Shown: positions 42,034 through 52,419, numbered from the stretch's first letter. The stretch is DNA of 54,040 bases from Maribacter sp. 4G9 (GCF_002742265.1 NZ_MDGL01000042.1:1-54040); one strand, 5' to 3'. Made by a program: numbers and translations. The notes: generated from the sequence alone by a model not told the origin.

Positions 42034-45000
42034 ATGAAAAAAATCTACTTTGCAATTGCGGCTTTTTTATTGACCGTGACTGCCTTTTCACAAGGGGTAA
42101 CTACCTCGAGTATGCAGGGTACTGTCTCGGATGAGGCCGGGGAATCATTATTTGGAGCAAACATTGTTGCGACCCATACCCCATCTGGAACGGTTTACGG
42201 AGCCATTTCAAACGAAGATGGAAGGTTTTACTTACCTAATATTCGTGTTGGGGGGCCTTACATGGTAAAAGTTACCTATGTTGGATTCCAGGATAAGACT
42301 TTTGAGGGGATAACCCTTGGTTTGGGACAAAGTTATAACCTTAAGGTTACACTCAATGAAGGAGTTGAGCTAGAAGAGGTGATCGTTACTTCGCAAAGAG
42401 GGGAGATCATTGACCCGGACAGGACAGGACCAACCACAAACCTTTCAAGGGAAAAAATTGATGCTTTACCAACTATCAGTAGAAGTATCAATGATTTTAC
42501 AAGGCTTACCCCACAATCAAACGGCACCTCGTTTGCGGGTACCTCAAGTCGTTTTAACAATTACACGATAGATGGAAACATCTATAACAACAACTTTGGA
42601 CTTGGATCTGGTCAATTTGCAGGATCAAACCCAATTTCTTTGGACGCCATTGAGGAAGTACAGGTAAACCTAGCTCCATTTGATGTACGTTTGGCTGGTT
42701 TTACAGGTGCATCTGTAAATGCCGTTACTAAATCAGGGACAAACGAGTTCAAGGGATCTGTTTATTACTATTTGAGAAATGATCAGATGCAGGGCAATAA
42801 GTTAAGAGGTCTAGAACTTAACCGAGGAGACTCACAAAATGATATAAAAGGTGTAAGTCTTGGTGGTCCTATTATCAAGGATAAACTCTTTTTCTTTGTT
42901 AGTTATGAAGAGGAACAGGAAGCCGTACCAGGTTTTACTAGGCAAGCTTCGAGAGGTGGGTTAACTCCAGATGGTTTGCTTATTTCCAGGGTGCCAGGCT
43001 CTGAATTGGATTTCATTAGTGAAAGCATGCAAAGTCTTTATGGTTACGAAACGGGGCCTTATGAAAATTATCCTTTTGCTTCGGAGCAGACAAGATTCAA
43101 TGCAAGATTGGATTATAACTTGAATCAAAACAATAAGTTTTCGTTGCGTTACAATAGATATAATTCTTCCGAAGATGTAAGAATTAATGGGAATTCCAAT
43201 CGTTTTCTGCCAACAAGATATAGAAATACTAGCAGACAAGGAATTGAGGCAATTACCTTTGCCAATGCCAACTACACCAACGATCGTTTGGTGGAATCCC
43301 TGGTAGGGGAGTGGAACTCCAAAGTGGCGGACAATATGTCCAATCAATTGAATATCGGTTACACAGCAATCAGCGATCCAAAAAGAGGGATTCCTGGTGG
43401 ACAAGACTTTCCATTTATCGAAGTATTGGAGCCAGACCCCTCTGGTAACTTATTGTACTATACTGCTTTGGGTAATGAATTGTTTACGGTAGGAAACCTA
43501 TTGGAAAACAATGTTTTCAACGTAACCAATAACTTCTCCATATATTCAGGAGACCACACATATACTATAGGCGCAAACTTTGAGTATATGACCTTTAAAA
43601 ATGCCTTTAACCCTGTATTCAATGGTTTCTACAGGTTTACCAGTTATGACAGTTTCGTAGAGACCGTTATAAATCGTACTCCTGGAGCTTATCCAGATGC
43701 CTTTGCCAAGAGTTTTGCATTGGACGGTTCAACAACTCCTCCGGTAGATGAAACCAATTTTGGCCAGTTCGGTATCTATTTCCAAGATGAGTACCAGGTA
43801 AACGACAACTTCAAATTAACAGGAGGTTTACGTGTTGACTTTCCTTTCTATGCAACAGATATTCCAAGGAATGACCTTTTGGATGATTTGAACAAGACCT
43901 TTACTGATGGAGATGGAAATACGTTTACTCCAGATGTAAGCCAGTTTCCTAAGGTTAGACCACTGTGGTCTCCAAGAGTGGGTTTCAACTGGGACGTGAA
44001 CGGGGAAGGTAAAACCCAGGTACGTGGTGGAACCGGTATCTTTTCAGGTCGTATTCCTTTTGTATGGCTAAGCAACCAGGTAAATGGTTCTGGTGTTGTT
44101 CGTGGAGGATTAGGTTTTGAAGGTGATGAAGTTGTAGACTTTTTAGGGCCGAACTATCAGTTTAATCCTGATGTTACTTTTGGAAACCCAACCAACCCAG
44201 GCCAGACCTTGTCCAATGAGTTGAATTTGACGGATCGTGAGTTTAAGTTGCCACAGGTTTGGCGAACCAATATTGGGGTAGATCATCAATTGCCATGGGG
44301 CATTACAGGTACATTGGATTTCATTTATTCTAGGGATGTTTCTACACCTATTGTTTATAACCCTGTATTAAGGCAGCCCGATGGTACTTTGGCAGGTCCC
44401 GATCAACGTCCCTATTGGGATGGAGGATATTCCAATGATGACGATTTCCGTAATGTGTTCTTGTTAACAAATGCTGATGAAAAGGCAGACTACTATTCAT
44501 TTACGGCCCAACTTCAAAAGCAATTTGATAATGGTTTTTATGCCATGATCGCTTATACAGCTTCCAGAGCTAGGGATTTGGATGCTTCTGGAGGTTCTCA
44601 GGCAGGTTCATTATGGACAGCTACCGTTCAGGAAGATAGGAATAATCCAAGACTAGGATTTGCCTCTTTCGATCAACCAAATCGGTTTATTGCCAATTTG
44701 AACTATCAAACGGATAATACAACTATAGCCCTATTTTGGCAAGGTGGGGAAAATGGAAGGTATAGCTACACATATTCTGGAAACTTTGGGGATAACTCCA
44801 ATAGGTTAATATATATTCCTAATGACGCTTCTGAGCTTAATTTTGAAGAATATACGGCCGGTGGGGTGTTTATTTCAGAACAAGCCCAAATCAATGCATT
44901 GAACAATTATATTGCACAGGATGAATATTTGAGTGAAAACCGCGGAACTATTGCCGAAAGAAATGGCGCAAAATTACCATGGGTCAATCGTTACGATTTA

Positions 45001-45288
45001 AGAATCACAGAAGATATAAATCTGACAAAGGACAACAAAAATAAGATTCAATTGTCTATGGACTTCTTAAACATTGGCAATATGTTCAATTCGGATTGGG
45101 GCGTTCCTCAATTCGCGTTGCAAAACAATATTTTGAATTACCGAGGTAGAAATGCCTCAAATGAGCCAATCTATAGATTAAATACGGTATCTGGAACTTC
45201 TGAGTTGCCTAGAGAGAGTTTTAGGCCTTCTACTAGTTTAGGAGATACCTGGAGACTACAGGTTGGAATCCGTTACCTTTTCAACTAA
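42034..45288 (+). CDS. large TonB-dependent receptor, Oar/OmpA-like
   Basis: This 1084-aa protein has a signal peptide (MKKIYFAIAAFLLTVTAFSQ), a carboxypeptidase-like beta-sandwich (about 25-110: TVSDEAGESLFGANIVATHT, VTYVGFQDKTFEGITL), a plug (SLDAIEEVQVNLAPFDVRLA, ASVNAVTKSGTNEFKGSVYY) and a large barrel ending WRLQVGIRYLF. The plug wording matches the Oar-type receptors of Bacteroidota and Myxococcus, thought to move proteins or large polymers. It is a single-gene unit followed by a strong terminator. Confidence 0.92.
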   Translation: MKKIYFAIAAFLLTVTAFSQGVTTSSMQGTVSDEAGESLFGANIVATHTPSGTVYGAISNEDGRFYLPNIRVGGPYMVKVTYVGFQDKTFEGITLGLGQSYNLKVTLNEGVELEEVIVTSQRGEIIDPDRTGPTTNLSREKIDALPTISRSINDFTRLTPQSNGTSFAGTSSRFNNYTIDGNIYNNNFGLGSGQFAGSNPISLDAIEEVQVNLAPFDVRLAGFTGASVNAVTKSGTNEFKGSVYYYLRNDQMQGNKLRGLELNRGDSQNDIKGVSLGGPIIKDKLFFFVSYEEEQEAVPGFTRQASRGGLTPDGLLISRVPGSELDFISESMQSLYGYETGPYENYPFASEQTRFNARLDYNLNQNNKFSLRYNRYNSSEDVRINGNSNRFLPTRYRNTSRQGIEAITFANANYTNDRLVESLVGEWNSKVADNMSNQLNIGYTAISDPKRGIPGGQDFPFIEVLEPDPSGNLLYYTALGNELFTVGNLLENNVFNVTNNFSIYSGDHTYTIGANFEYMTFKNAFNPVFNGFYRFTSYDSFVETVINRTPGAYPDAFAKSFALDGSTTPPVDETNFGQFGIYFQDEYQVNDNFKLTGGLRVDFPFYATDIPRNDLLDDLNKTFTDGDGNTFTPDVSQFPKVRPLWSPRVGFNWDVNGEGKTQVRGGTGIFSGRIPFVWLSNQVNGSGVVRGGLGFEGDEVVDFLGPNYQFNPDVTFGNPTNPGQTLSNELNLTDREFKLPQVWRTNIGVDHQLPWGITGTLDFIYSRDVSTPIVYNPVLRQPDGTLAGPDQRPYWDGGYSNDDDFRNVFLLTNADEKADYYSFTAQLQKQFDNGFYAMIAYTASRARDLDASGGSQAGSLWTATVQEDRNNPRLGFASFDQPNRFIANLNYQTDNTTIALFWQGGENGRYSYTYSGNFGDNSNRLIYIPNDASELNFEEYTAGGVFISEQAQINALNNYIAQDEYLSENRGTIAERNGAKLPWVNRYDLRITEDINLTKDNKNKIQLSMDFLNIGNMFNSDWGVPQFALQNNILNYRGRNASNEPIYRLNTVSGTSELPRESFRPSTSLGDTWRLQVGIRYLFN

Positions 45289-45309
45289 TATTTAGTTATT
45301 TAATTAAAG

Positions 45310-45332
45310 CCCCGCTTTTAGCGGGGTTTTTT
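45310..45332 (+). terminator. rho-independent terminator after the Oar-like gene
   Basis: CCCCGC (45310-45315) and GCGGGG (45321-45326) with loop TTTTA, followed by TTTTTT. Confidence 0.92.
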
Positions 45333-45376
45333 ATGGCTAAAAATCATTATTTTTAAAATTCATTTAAAACAATAGT

Positions 45377-45814
45377 ATGTACGAAACCATTCAAATGCTA
45401 CATTCCTATCTGGCCTATGTAGCCTTGGCAATATTGATTATTGCCGTAATAAATCCCATTAGCGGATTGATTAGCAAAAGGGTTTTCACTATGAACAAGG
45501 ACCTTCGATTAAGTTTATTTACCCTAATAATCTGTCACATCCAATTGTTGGTGGGCCTTTTACTTTATTTTATCTCCCCTAGCGGATTGAGCGCTATCCA
45601 GGAATTCGGTATGGGCGGACTAACTTCTGCAGCTCGATTATTGGCCGTTGAACATCCTTTTGTAAATATTCTTGCAATTGCTGCTATAACCATTGGTTGG
45701 TCTAGACACAAAAAGTTTGTAGAAGGCGATAAAAAGTTCAAGAGTATAGCCATTTTCTACGGTATAGGTTTGGTATTAATTTTAAGCAGGATTCCATGGA
45801 GTCAATGGTTTTAA
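45377..45814 (+). CDS. four-span membrane protein, cytochrome b-like
   Basis: This 145-aa protein has four hydrophobic spans (about 8-28, 44-66, 85-103, 122-141). Histidines H9, H53, H90 and H108 lie near or in spans (MLHSYLAY, ICHIQLLVG, VEHPFV, RHKKF), which would allow haem binding. Similar flavobacterial proteins are loosely called cytochrome B. The function is not established. The next gene's frame overlaps its 3' end, but the preferred start of that gene lies 11 bases downstream. Confidence 0.82.
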   Translation: MYETIQMLHSYLAYVALAILIIAVINPISGLISKRVFTMNKDLRLSLFTLIICHIQLLVGLLLYFISPSGLSAIQEFGMGGLTSAARLLAVEHPFVNILAIAAITIGWSRHKKFVEGDKKFKSIAIFYGIGLVLILSRIPWSQWF

Positions 45815-45825
45815 GGAAAGTAGGG

Positions 45826-46422
45826 ATGAAGAACTTTTTAGTACTTATAATTGCCGTCATTTCCTGTAATGCTTTGAAGGCCCAGACAGTTTCTTTATTC
45901 AATGGGAAAGATTTGGAGGGGTGGGAAGTATTTGGTACCGAAAAATGGTATGTAGAAGATGGATTACTAATATGTGAAAGTGGCCCCGATGCGGGTTATG
46001 GGTATTTGGGAACAGAAAGGGAATATAAAAATTTCATACTTGATCTTGATTTTAAACAGGAGGCTGATGGGAACAGTGGGGTTTTTATTAGATCCAGTGT
46101 TGAAGGAACCACGGTGAGCGGTTGGCAGGTAGAGGTCGCACCACCAGGCAAATTTACGGGAGGTGTTTATGAATCCTACGGAAGGCAATGGCTAAAGAAA
46201 CCAAAACTGGAAAAGGATGCGGCGCTGAAATTTGGGGACTGGAACCACATGACCATTAAAGTGGATGGCAAACAAATAACCTCATGGCTAAATGGTACGG
46301 AGATGGTTTCCTTTAAGGACCGGATAATTGGTAAAGGAGAAGGTTCCATACTGCTTCAAATTCACGATGGTGGAGGTATCAATGTTAAATGGAAAAACAT
46401 CGAATTGACCCCACTGGATTAA
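45826..46422 (+). CDS. secreted DUF1080 (3-keto-disaccharide hydrolase-like) protein
   Basis: This is 198 aa from ATG 45826, chosen for its signal peptide MKNFLVLIIAVISCNALKAQ. The mature part is a concanavalin-like beta-sandwich with FNGKDLEGWEVFGTEKWYVE, FKQEADGNSGVFIRS, SGWQVEVAPPG and INVKWKNIELTPL. DUF1080 proteins bind or cut glycans, and some hydrolyse 3-keto-glucosides. No oxidoreductase partner is beside it, so the activity is uncertain. Confidence 0.9.
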   Translation: MKNFLVLIIAVISCNALKAQTVSLFNGKDLEGWEVFGTEKWYVEDGLLICESGPDAGYGYLGTEREYKNFILDLDFKQEADGNSGVFIRSSVEGTTVSGWQVEVAPPGKFTGGVYESYGRQWLKKPKLEKDAALKFGDWNHMTIKVDGKQITSWLNGTEMVSFKDRIIGKGEGSILLQIHDGGGINVKWKNIELTPLD

Positions 46423-46664
46423 GGGGTCAATTATGATATGCTATACTACCTATGTGATTTATGATAATCGGAAACAAAACGGATCCTACTTTTATAGGTA
46501 TGGGAACCCATTACTTCTAAATTTTTTTCTGGATTTAATTGTTTTGGTATGAAATGGGTTACGTTTTGTTTGTTGGTCTTTATTAAAATCCTGTAAATTA
46601 CCTAATGGTATTTGGAATTTGGTGCTTGGGATTTTTGAACAATTATTTCTAGTTAAATTTCCCT

Positions 46665-47705
46665 TTACTCTTGAAGTTCCCTGATCAAATGAAGATAGAC
46701 AGGGAAATGGTCACTGTAGCCCCCAATATAACTGCCTCCCGCATAGGTGCGTAGCGGGTATCCTTTATACATACCTTTTGGGTCGATAAGGTACGGCGGG
46801 TTGAAGATATTCGCTTTCCAAAAATGATATCCTTCTTTGATCTTGACAAGGTTGGCACTTAGGTACAGTTGATCGAATAGGTTCCATTGGTCCCTGTAGG
46901 CCAATGAACCCACACCTTTTTTAAACAATTTTTCCATGGGGCCAAAGAGGCCCATGGAATCGAGTTGTTTTTCTTTCCCTTTTACCTTTAGTATTTTTTT
47001 TAAGCTGGGACTGATCGGGTCGTCGTTGAAATCGCCCATACTGACAATCTTTGCGCTGGAGTCCAAATACCTGAGTGAATCTATGATTCTTCTGTTTAAT
47101 TCCGCAGCTTTCAATCTAAAAGGCCTACTTCTTAGTTCCCCGCCACTTCTAGACGGCCAATGGTTCACGATTACATACATCTTTTCGTTGTCCAATAGCC
47201 CCTCAACAACCAATTGATCCCGTGTATAGTCCCTAAAACCTTCTTCATTGGTCAAAAGCAATCTTCTGCTCACAAAGGAAATAGGTATGAAAGAAGATTT
47301 TGCGTAAAGGAGGGCGACATCTATTCCCCGTTCATCGGGAGAATCGAAATGTACAATACCATAGTTCTTTTTTTTAAGCAAGGGATGATTGATCAAATCC
47401 TCAAGAACGTTTCGGTTTTCCGCCTCGCAGACACCTAGTAGGTCGGGACCCGAGGGTGTATTGTCCGAACCAATATCGGATATAACCTTAGAAAGGTTCT
47501 CAATTTTTTTCCAATAACGTTCGTCGGTCCAATGGTCCTTTCCCGTAGGCGTTCTATCATCGTCATACACCAAACTGTCATTTTTGGTGTCGAACAAATT
47601 TTCAAGATTATAAAAGGCGATGGTCCGTATTTGGTACTCCTTTTGCTCTTGTCCAAAGCCAAAAAGGGTGTACCATAGGGCACATAATAAGCTCACTTTC
47701 TTCAT
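46665..47705 (-). CDS. secreted endonuclease/exonuclease/phosphatase-family protein
   Basis: This 346-aa protein has a signal peptide (MKKVSLLCALWYTLFGFGQ). EEP-fold motifs are AFYNLENLFD (N-terminal Asn), GVCEAENRNVLEDL (metal-binding Glu), VNHWPSRSGG (His region), MGDFNDDPIS (Asp/Asn) and GYSDHFPVYL (C-terminal Asp-His). All catalytic blocks are present. It probably cuts nucleic acid or phosphoesters in the periplasm or outside. It lies back-to-back with a TonB receptor and a DUF5689/lamin-tail lipoprotein, pointing to nucleic-acid or phosphate scavenging. Confidence 0.9.
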   Translation of the reverse strand: MKKVSLLCALWYTLFGFGQEQKEYQIRTIAFYNLENLFDTKNDSLVYDDDRTPTGKDHWTDERYWKKIENLSKVISDIGSDNTPSGPDLLGVCEAENRNVLEDLINHPLLKKKNYGIVHFDSPDERGIDVALLYAKSSFIPISFVSRRLLLTNEEGFRDYTRDQLVVEGLLDNEKMYVIVNHWPSRSGGELRSRPFRLKAAELNRRIIDSLRYLDSSAKIVSMGDFNDDPISPSLKKILKVKGKEKQLDSMGLFGPMEKLFKKGVGSLAYRDQWNLFDQLYLSANLVKIKEGYHFWKANIFNPPYLIDPKGMYKGYPLRTYAGGSYIGGYSDHFPVYLHLIRELQE

Positions 47706-47897
47706 AGGTGTAATTTTAGTTAACGCCTTTATTTTTGAACATTAACCTATGGTAAATTTAATCTGTTCGCCCGCTTTACACCCCTACTTGAGGGAACATT
47801 AAAACCGAAATATATGGTTTTTAAGCAAAAAAAAGAGTTAAACCATTGTTTTTAAATATATTAGGATTCCATTAATTTTTTGCACTAACCAACCACC

Positions 47898-50639
47898 ATG
47901 TACAGGGGCATATACCTTATACTGATTTTTGTCTTTTTCAATACCACATTCGGACAAACAGGTTATTCCGTCTCCGGCACTGTTTACAATGAAACCAATG
48001 ATACGCCCATTGAAGGTGCCAAAATTAGTATTGAAGGAGATGGTTTGGAAACTATGACAAATATGGATGGGTCGTTTTTGTTGCGGACCGATTTGATCGG
48101 GGAATTCATTCTAAGGATTGCCTATCAAGATTACGAATCCAAAAGGATTCCGGTGGTCCTCGACGGGAAGGAACTGGACCTAGGAAAGATAATTTTAAAA
48201 AGGGACATCTCCTTTGAGCAGCAGGATAATCTGATTACCCTAACCGATGCCGAACTATTGGATGATGAGTCTACCTCCAATACTTTAGGGCTTTTACAGG
48301 CGACCCGGGATGTTTTTCTAAGTAGGGCAGCCTTTGATTTTGGTCAGGCTTTTTTTAGGGTACGTGGTTATGACGCCCAAGAGGGAGAAGTGCTCTTGAA
48401 CGGAGTCACCATGAACAAAATTTTTGATGGACGTCCCCAATGGAATAATTGGGGCGGGCTCAATGATATAACAAGAAACCAAGAATACACCAACGGACTT
48501 GACGCTTCAGACTATACCTTCGGAGGCATTTTGGGGAATACCAATATTGATTTAAGACCCTCCAAGCTAAGGCCGGGAACGCGGATTTCTTCATCGGCAT
48601 CTAATAGGACCTATTCGGGCAGGTTCATGGCGACCTATAATTCGGGAGTCAAGGAGAATGGATTGGCTTACGTACTCTCCGGCTCCAGAAGGTGGGCGAA
48701 CGAAGGTTTTTTGGATGGTACGCTGTACGATGCCTATTCCCTAAGTGGCCAGTTGGAATATAAGGTCAATGAGCATCATAGTTTTTTACTATCCGGGATA
48801 GTAACGACAAATAGAAGGGGCCGGTCTTCGGCCCTTACGGAAGAGGTATTCCGTTTGGCAGGAAAGCGATACAACCCGTATTGGGGACTTCAGGAAGGAA
48901 GGATCAGGAATTCACGTGAGCGCTATATTTCAGAACCCATGTTCATCCTCAATTATTTTTATAATGCCGAAAAATTGAACCTCTCCTTTGGGACGGTATA
49001 CCAACAGGGAAGTCATAAACGTAGCAGACTTGGCTACTATAACGCCCCTAACCCAGACCCCACCTATTATAGATACCTCCCCAGTTTTTATGTCAATAGT
49101 CCCATAGGCGCAAACTTTATCAGTGCAGAAATGGCAAGGAATAGTTTCCTGCAAAATCCACAATGGAATTGGCAAAATGTTTATAACGCCAATGCCAATT
49201 CTTCCTTGGGAGGTAGAGCCGCGTATTTACTCTATAGCGACGTGGCTGCGGACACCCAGTTCACGGCCAATTTAAACGGAAATATTCAATGGAGCCCTAA
49301 CATAAAACTAGATTTTGGTGTCATGAACCGATACCTAAGATCTGAAAATTTCGCCGAAGTGGACGATTTGCTGGGGGCGGAATTTCATGCGGACATCGAT
49401 CCTTTTTCCGATACCAGAAATGACCTAGGTTCTGATTTTGAGAGGCGAGACGGTGATATATTTGGATATCATTTTGATTTTAAGGCTTCTGAGTTTAGGG
49501 CCTATTCACAACTTTCCATTGATTTGAACAAATGGAAACTGTTCATGGCAGGGCAATTTAACCAGAGTACCTATCAAAGGATCGGTGAATTTCAAAATGA
49601 AAGGTTTCCTAATAATTCCTTTGGTCCAAGTAGGAACATTGCCTTTTCAAATTTTCGGTTCAAGGGAGGCCTTACCCGTGCCATAACGGGGAGGCATTGG
49701 GTGTCCATGCAAGGAGCCTTTATCAAAAGGGCGCCTTTGCTTCAAAATGTTTTCGTGAACCCTAGGGAGTCCAATGCCATCGTACCAAACCTACAAACGG
49801 AAACCATTTCAACTTTGGATGTCAATTATTTTCTTCGCCTTCCAAGGCTTACTGGGCGTATAACCGGCTATTATACACGTTTTCAAAATCTTACGGACGT
49901 AAACTTCTTTTTTGTGGATTCTGGGGTGGGGTCCGATTTTGTTCAGGAGGTATTGACGGATTTGGACAAACTCCATTTGGGCACGGAATTGGGGTTGGAA
50001 TACCAAGTTTCCCCCACGGTAAAGGTATCGTTGGTTTCCTCCATTGGCAAGTTCATCTATGCCAGTGATCCCTCGGTGACCATTAATTTTGACACCGCTT
50101 CGGCAGAAGAGGACCTTATAAATATTCAAGGATTCCAAGATCTGGGACCCGCTAAGATAAAAGGCTATAAGCTGGGACAAGGTCCACAACAGGCCTTTGC
50201 CTTCGGCATAGAATATCGAGATCCCAAATATTGGTGGGTAGGTGCCACGGCCAACTACCTTGCCAACAATTATGCGAATATTTCTACAATAACGAGAACT
50301 GACAGCTTTGTTTTGGATCCGGAGACCGGGCAGCGTTTCCCCGATGCAACAGCGGAAAACGTAAATGCCCTATTGGAACAAAAACCTTTGGATAAATTTT
50401 ATCTTTTGAACCTGGTGGGAGGAAAATCCTGGCTTAAAAACGGTAAGTACCTTGGAATTTTTGCCAGTGTTAACAATGTGTTCGATGCCACTTTTAGAAC
50501 GGGAGGTTATGAACAAAGTAGAAACGGAAACTTTGGTCAGTTGAGACAGGACAATCTGAGTGGCAACCCTTCCTTTGCCCCAAAATACTGGTATGGATAT
50601 GGAAGGACCTATTTTTTAAACATAGCCCTAAGTTTTTGA
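47898..50639 (+). CDS. TonB-dependent receptor (913 aa) of the scavenging locus
   Basis: It has a signal peptide (MYRGIYLILIFVFFNTTFGQ), an N-terminal beta-sandwich (about 22-100, VSGTVYNETNDTPIEGAKIS), a short plug (about 125-215, QAFFRVRGYDAQEGEVLLNG) and a barrel ending YFLNIALSF. The plug is shorter than usual and lacks some common signatures. It is translationally coupled to the next gene: the stop TGA overlaps its ATG. The receptor and the DUF5689 lipoprotein are therefore made together, like a SusC/SusD-type pair though not of that family. The substrate is perhaps nucleic acid fragments, judged from neighbours. Confidence 0.88.
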   Translation: MYRGIYLILIFVFFNTTFGQTGYSVSGTVYNETNDTPIEGAKISIEGDGLETMTNMDGSFLLRTDLIGEFILRIAYQDYESKRIPVVLDGKELDLGKIILKRDISFEQQDNLITLTDAELLDDESTSNTLGLLQATRDVFLSRAAFDFGQAFFRVRGYDAQEGEVLLNGVTMNKIFDGRPQWNNWGGLNDITRNQEYTNGLDASDYTFGGILGNTNIDLRPSKLRPGTRISSSASNRTYSGRFMATYNSGVKENGLAYVLSGSRRWANEGFLDGTLYDAYSLSGQLEYKVNEHHSFLLSGIVTTNRRGRSSALTEEVFRLAGKRYNPYWGLQEGRIRNSRERYISEPMFILNYFYNAEKLNLSFGTVYQQGSHKRSRLGYYNAPNPDPTYYRYLPSFYVNSPIGANFISAEMARNSFLQNPQWNWQNVYNANANSSLGGRAAYLLYSDVAADTQFTANLNGNIQWSPNIKLDFGVMNRYLRSENFAEVDDLLGAEFHADIDPFSDTRNDLGSDFERRDGDIFGYHFDFKASEFRAYSQLSIDLNKWKLFMAGQFNQSTYQRIGEFQNERFPNNSFGPSRNIAFSNFRFKGGLTRAITGRHWVSMQGAFIKRAPLLQNVFVNPRESNAIVPNLQTETISTLDVNYFLRLPRLTGRITGYYTRFQNLTDVNFFFVDSGVGSDFVQEVLTDLDKLHLGTELGLEYQVSPTVKVSLVSSIGKFIYASDPSVTINFDTASAEEDLINIQGFQDLGPAKIKGYKLGQGPQQAFAFGIEYRDPKYWWVGATANYLANNYANISTITRTDSFVLDPETGQRFPDATAENVNALLEQKPLDKFYLLNLVGGKSWLKNGKYLGIFASVNNVFDATFRTGGYEQSRNGNFGQLRQDNLSGNPSFAPKYWYGYGRTYFLNIALSF

Positions 50640-52024
50640 TGATGGTATATTTTTCAAATACAGGATATAGGTTCATTAATAAGGGCATACCATTGCTTAT
50701 GGCATTGGCCATTTTTGCCTGTGTCAATAACAAGGATTTTGAGGTATTGAGACCTTCGTGTGATGCAACTTTAACTGCGAACACAGGATTTCAGGAACTT
50801 AAGGAATACTATCAAGGGGAGACGGTCCAAATACAGGAAGATTGGGTTATTGAAGGCTATGTAATCTCATCGGATAGGGAAAACAACTTTTTCAACGTGC
50901 TGTATTTTCAGAATAGTCCAAATAACCCCAACGATGGTCTTCAGATTGAAATTGACATGCGGGATTCCCATCTTTTTTATGAGGTTGGGGACAAGATTTT
51001 GATCAAGCTGAAAGGTTTGTATTTGGGAGTTTCAAGAAATCAGTATAAAATTGGGGGCGTATTTACTTCGTTTGGGAATGTCTCAGTGGGGAGATTGCCC
51101 TACAATCAAGTCTTTGAACATGTCTTTGTTGCCTGTGAAGGATTTACCACTGTGACACCTGATGTCTTAACAATTCCGGATGTAAGGGATACTAATGCAG
51201 GCACATTGGTGCAACTGGAAGATTTGGAGTTTTCTATGGATGAACTGGGCAGGCCCTTTGCTGAAAAAGAGGAGGAAACGGAGCGTATACTAGTGGATTG
51301 CGAGGATAATGAGTTGGTATTGTTGAATAGCGGTTTTGCCGATTTTCAATCCGTTTTATTGCCTGAAAATAGAGGAAGTATTACGGGTGTTCTTGTGAAG
51401 GATGGAAATGATTTTAAGTTGGTCATTCGGGATTTGGACGATGTAGACTTCAAGCAGGAGAGGTGCGAGGATTTCGTGGATGAATTTACCGCCAATTCCA
51501 TTTTCTTTTCAGAATTGGCGGACCCCGATAATAATCCTGATGCCAGGTTTGTGGAAATTTATAATTCGTCTACAGAGTCACTATCCTTGAAGGGTTGGCA
51601 AATCTTACGGTATACCAATGATAGTGAAACGGTGAGCTCCTCAACGGATTTATCGGGATATGTTATTGATGGGGAAAGTACGTTGTTATTATCGCCCAAT
51701 CCATTGGTTTTTGAACAGGTGTATGGCTTTCCACCCAATGTGGATGCGGGCACCAACTCACCGGCAGATTCCAATGGCGATGATAATCTCGTCTTGGTAG
51801 ATCCCTTCGGAAAAATTATAGATACGTTTGGGGTGCCCGGTGAGGACGGTACGGGTACCGTTCATGAATTTGAGGATGGCAGGGCCCAAAGAAAGTTGGA
51901 AGTATTACAGGGAAGTCCCGTATATCAATTTTCACAATGGGAAATATTCAATGATTCTGGGGATGCGGGTACCATAAACTTGCCCCAATTGGCCCCTGGA
52001 GACTTTACACCAGGCATTAGGTAG
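50639..52024 (+). CDS. DUF5689 lipoprotein with lamin-tail domain
   Basis: This is 461 aa from ATG 50639, which overlaps the receptor stop by one base (ATG 50642 is an alternative). A lipoprotein signal ends LAIFAC (C28). The DUF5689 part (about 50-275) has an OB-like region (IEGYVISSDRENNFFNVLYF). A lamin-tail domain follows (about 288-400: FSELADPDNNPDARFVEIYN, LKGWQILRYTND). Lamin-tail domains often sit on secreted nucleases. It probably lies on the cell surface as substrate-binding partner of the upstream receptor. Confidence 0.9.
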   Translation: MMVYFSNTGYRFINKGIPLLMALAIFACVNNKDFEVLRPSCDATLTANTGFQELKEYYQGETVQIQEDWVIEGYVISSDRENNFFNVLYFQNSPNNPNDGLQIEIDMRDSHLFYEVGDKILIKLKGLYLGVSRNQYKIGGVFTSFGNVSVGRLPYNQVFEHVFVACEGFTTVTPDVLTIPDVRDTNAGTLVQLEDLEFSMDELGRPFAEKEEETERILVDCEDNELVLLNSGFADFQSVLLPENRGSITGVLVKDGNDFKLVIRDLDDVDFKQERCEDFVDEFTANSIFFSELADPDNNPDARFVEIYNSSTESLSLKGWQILRYTNDSETVSSSTDLSGYVIDGESTLLLSPNPLVFEQVYGFPPNVDAGTNSPADSNGDDNLVLVDPFGKIIDTFGVPGEDGTGTVHEFEDGRAQRKLEVLQGSPVYQFSQWEIFNDSGDAGTINLPQLAPGDFTPGIR

Positions 52025-52029
52025 TCACC

Positions 52030-52419
52030 TTACATTAAATTGTTCAAAGCTTTTTCAGTTAACGGTTTTATCAGATAGGACTCAACGCAACAAAAGGATT
52101 TTGCCTTGGCCAAGTTTTCCGGACTTACAAAGGAACTAACAATATAAACCTTTACCTTCTCACGTTGGTGTTTCGGTATGTTTTCAAACTCTTTCAAAAA
52201 GGCCCAACCATCCTTGTTGGGCATATTAAGGTCTAGAAGTATTACTTCCGGTAAAGGGATGTTTTCAATTAGCAGTCCCACCAAACTATCAATAGCCTCT
52301 TGCCCATCTGCATACCAAAGAACGTTTTCACAAAACTTTATGTCCTTCATGAGTTTTTTTATGTTAAATGCAAAAAACTCATCATCATCAATTATACAAC
52401 AACTAGTAATCTTACTCAT
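52030..52419 (-). CDS. stand-alone response regulator (receiver only)
   Basis: This 129-aa CheY-like receiver has acidic residues D11-D13, phospho-acceptor D63 in VILLDLNMP, the serine switch in YIVSSF, and the lysine in YLIKPL. It has no output domain, so it acts by protein contact or as a phosphorelay step. Its stop is five bases from the DUF5689 stop, convergent. It is similar to the next gene (shared CCIIDDD, DGQEA-like, LDLNMP and KDGW-like segments), a paralogous pair. No histidine kinase is in the window. Confidence 0.92.
   Translation of the reverse strand: MSKITSCCIIDDDEFFAFNIKKLMKDIKFCENVLWYADGQEAIDSLVGLLIENIPLPEVILLDLNMPNKDGWAFLKEFENIPKHQREKVKVYIVSSFVSPENLAKAKSFCCVESYLIKPLTEKALNNLM

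Noticed and set aside
46423..46664. Possible short peptide MKWVTFCLLVFIKIL in the gap after the DUF1080 gene
   Set aside because: Only 15 codons, no supporting context, and the AT-rich gap makes chance likely.
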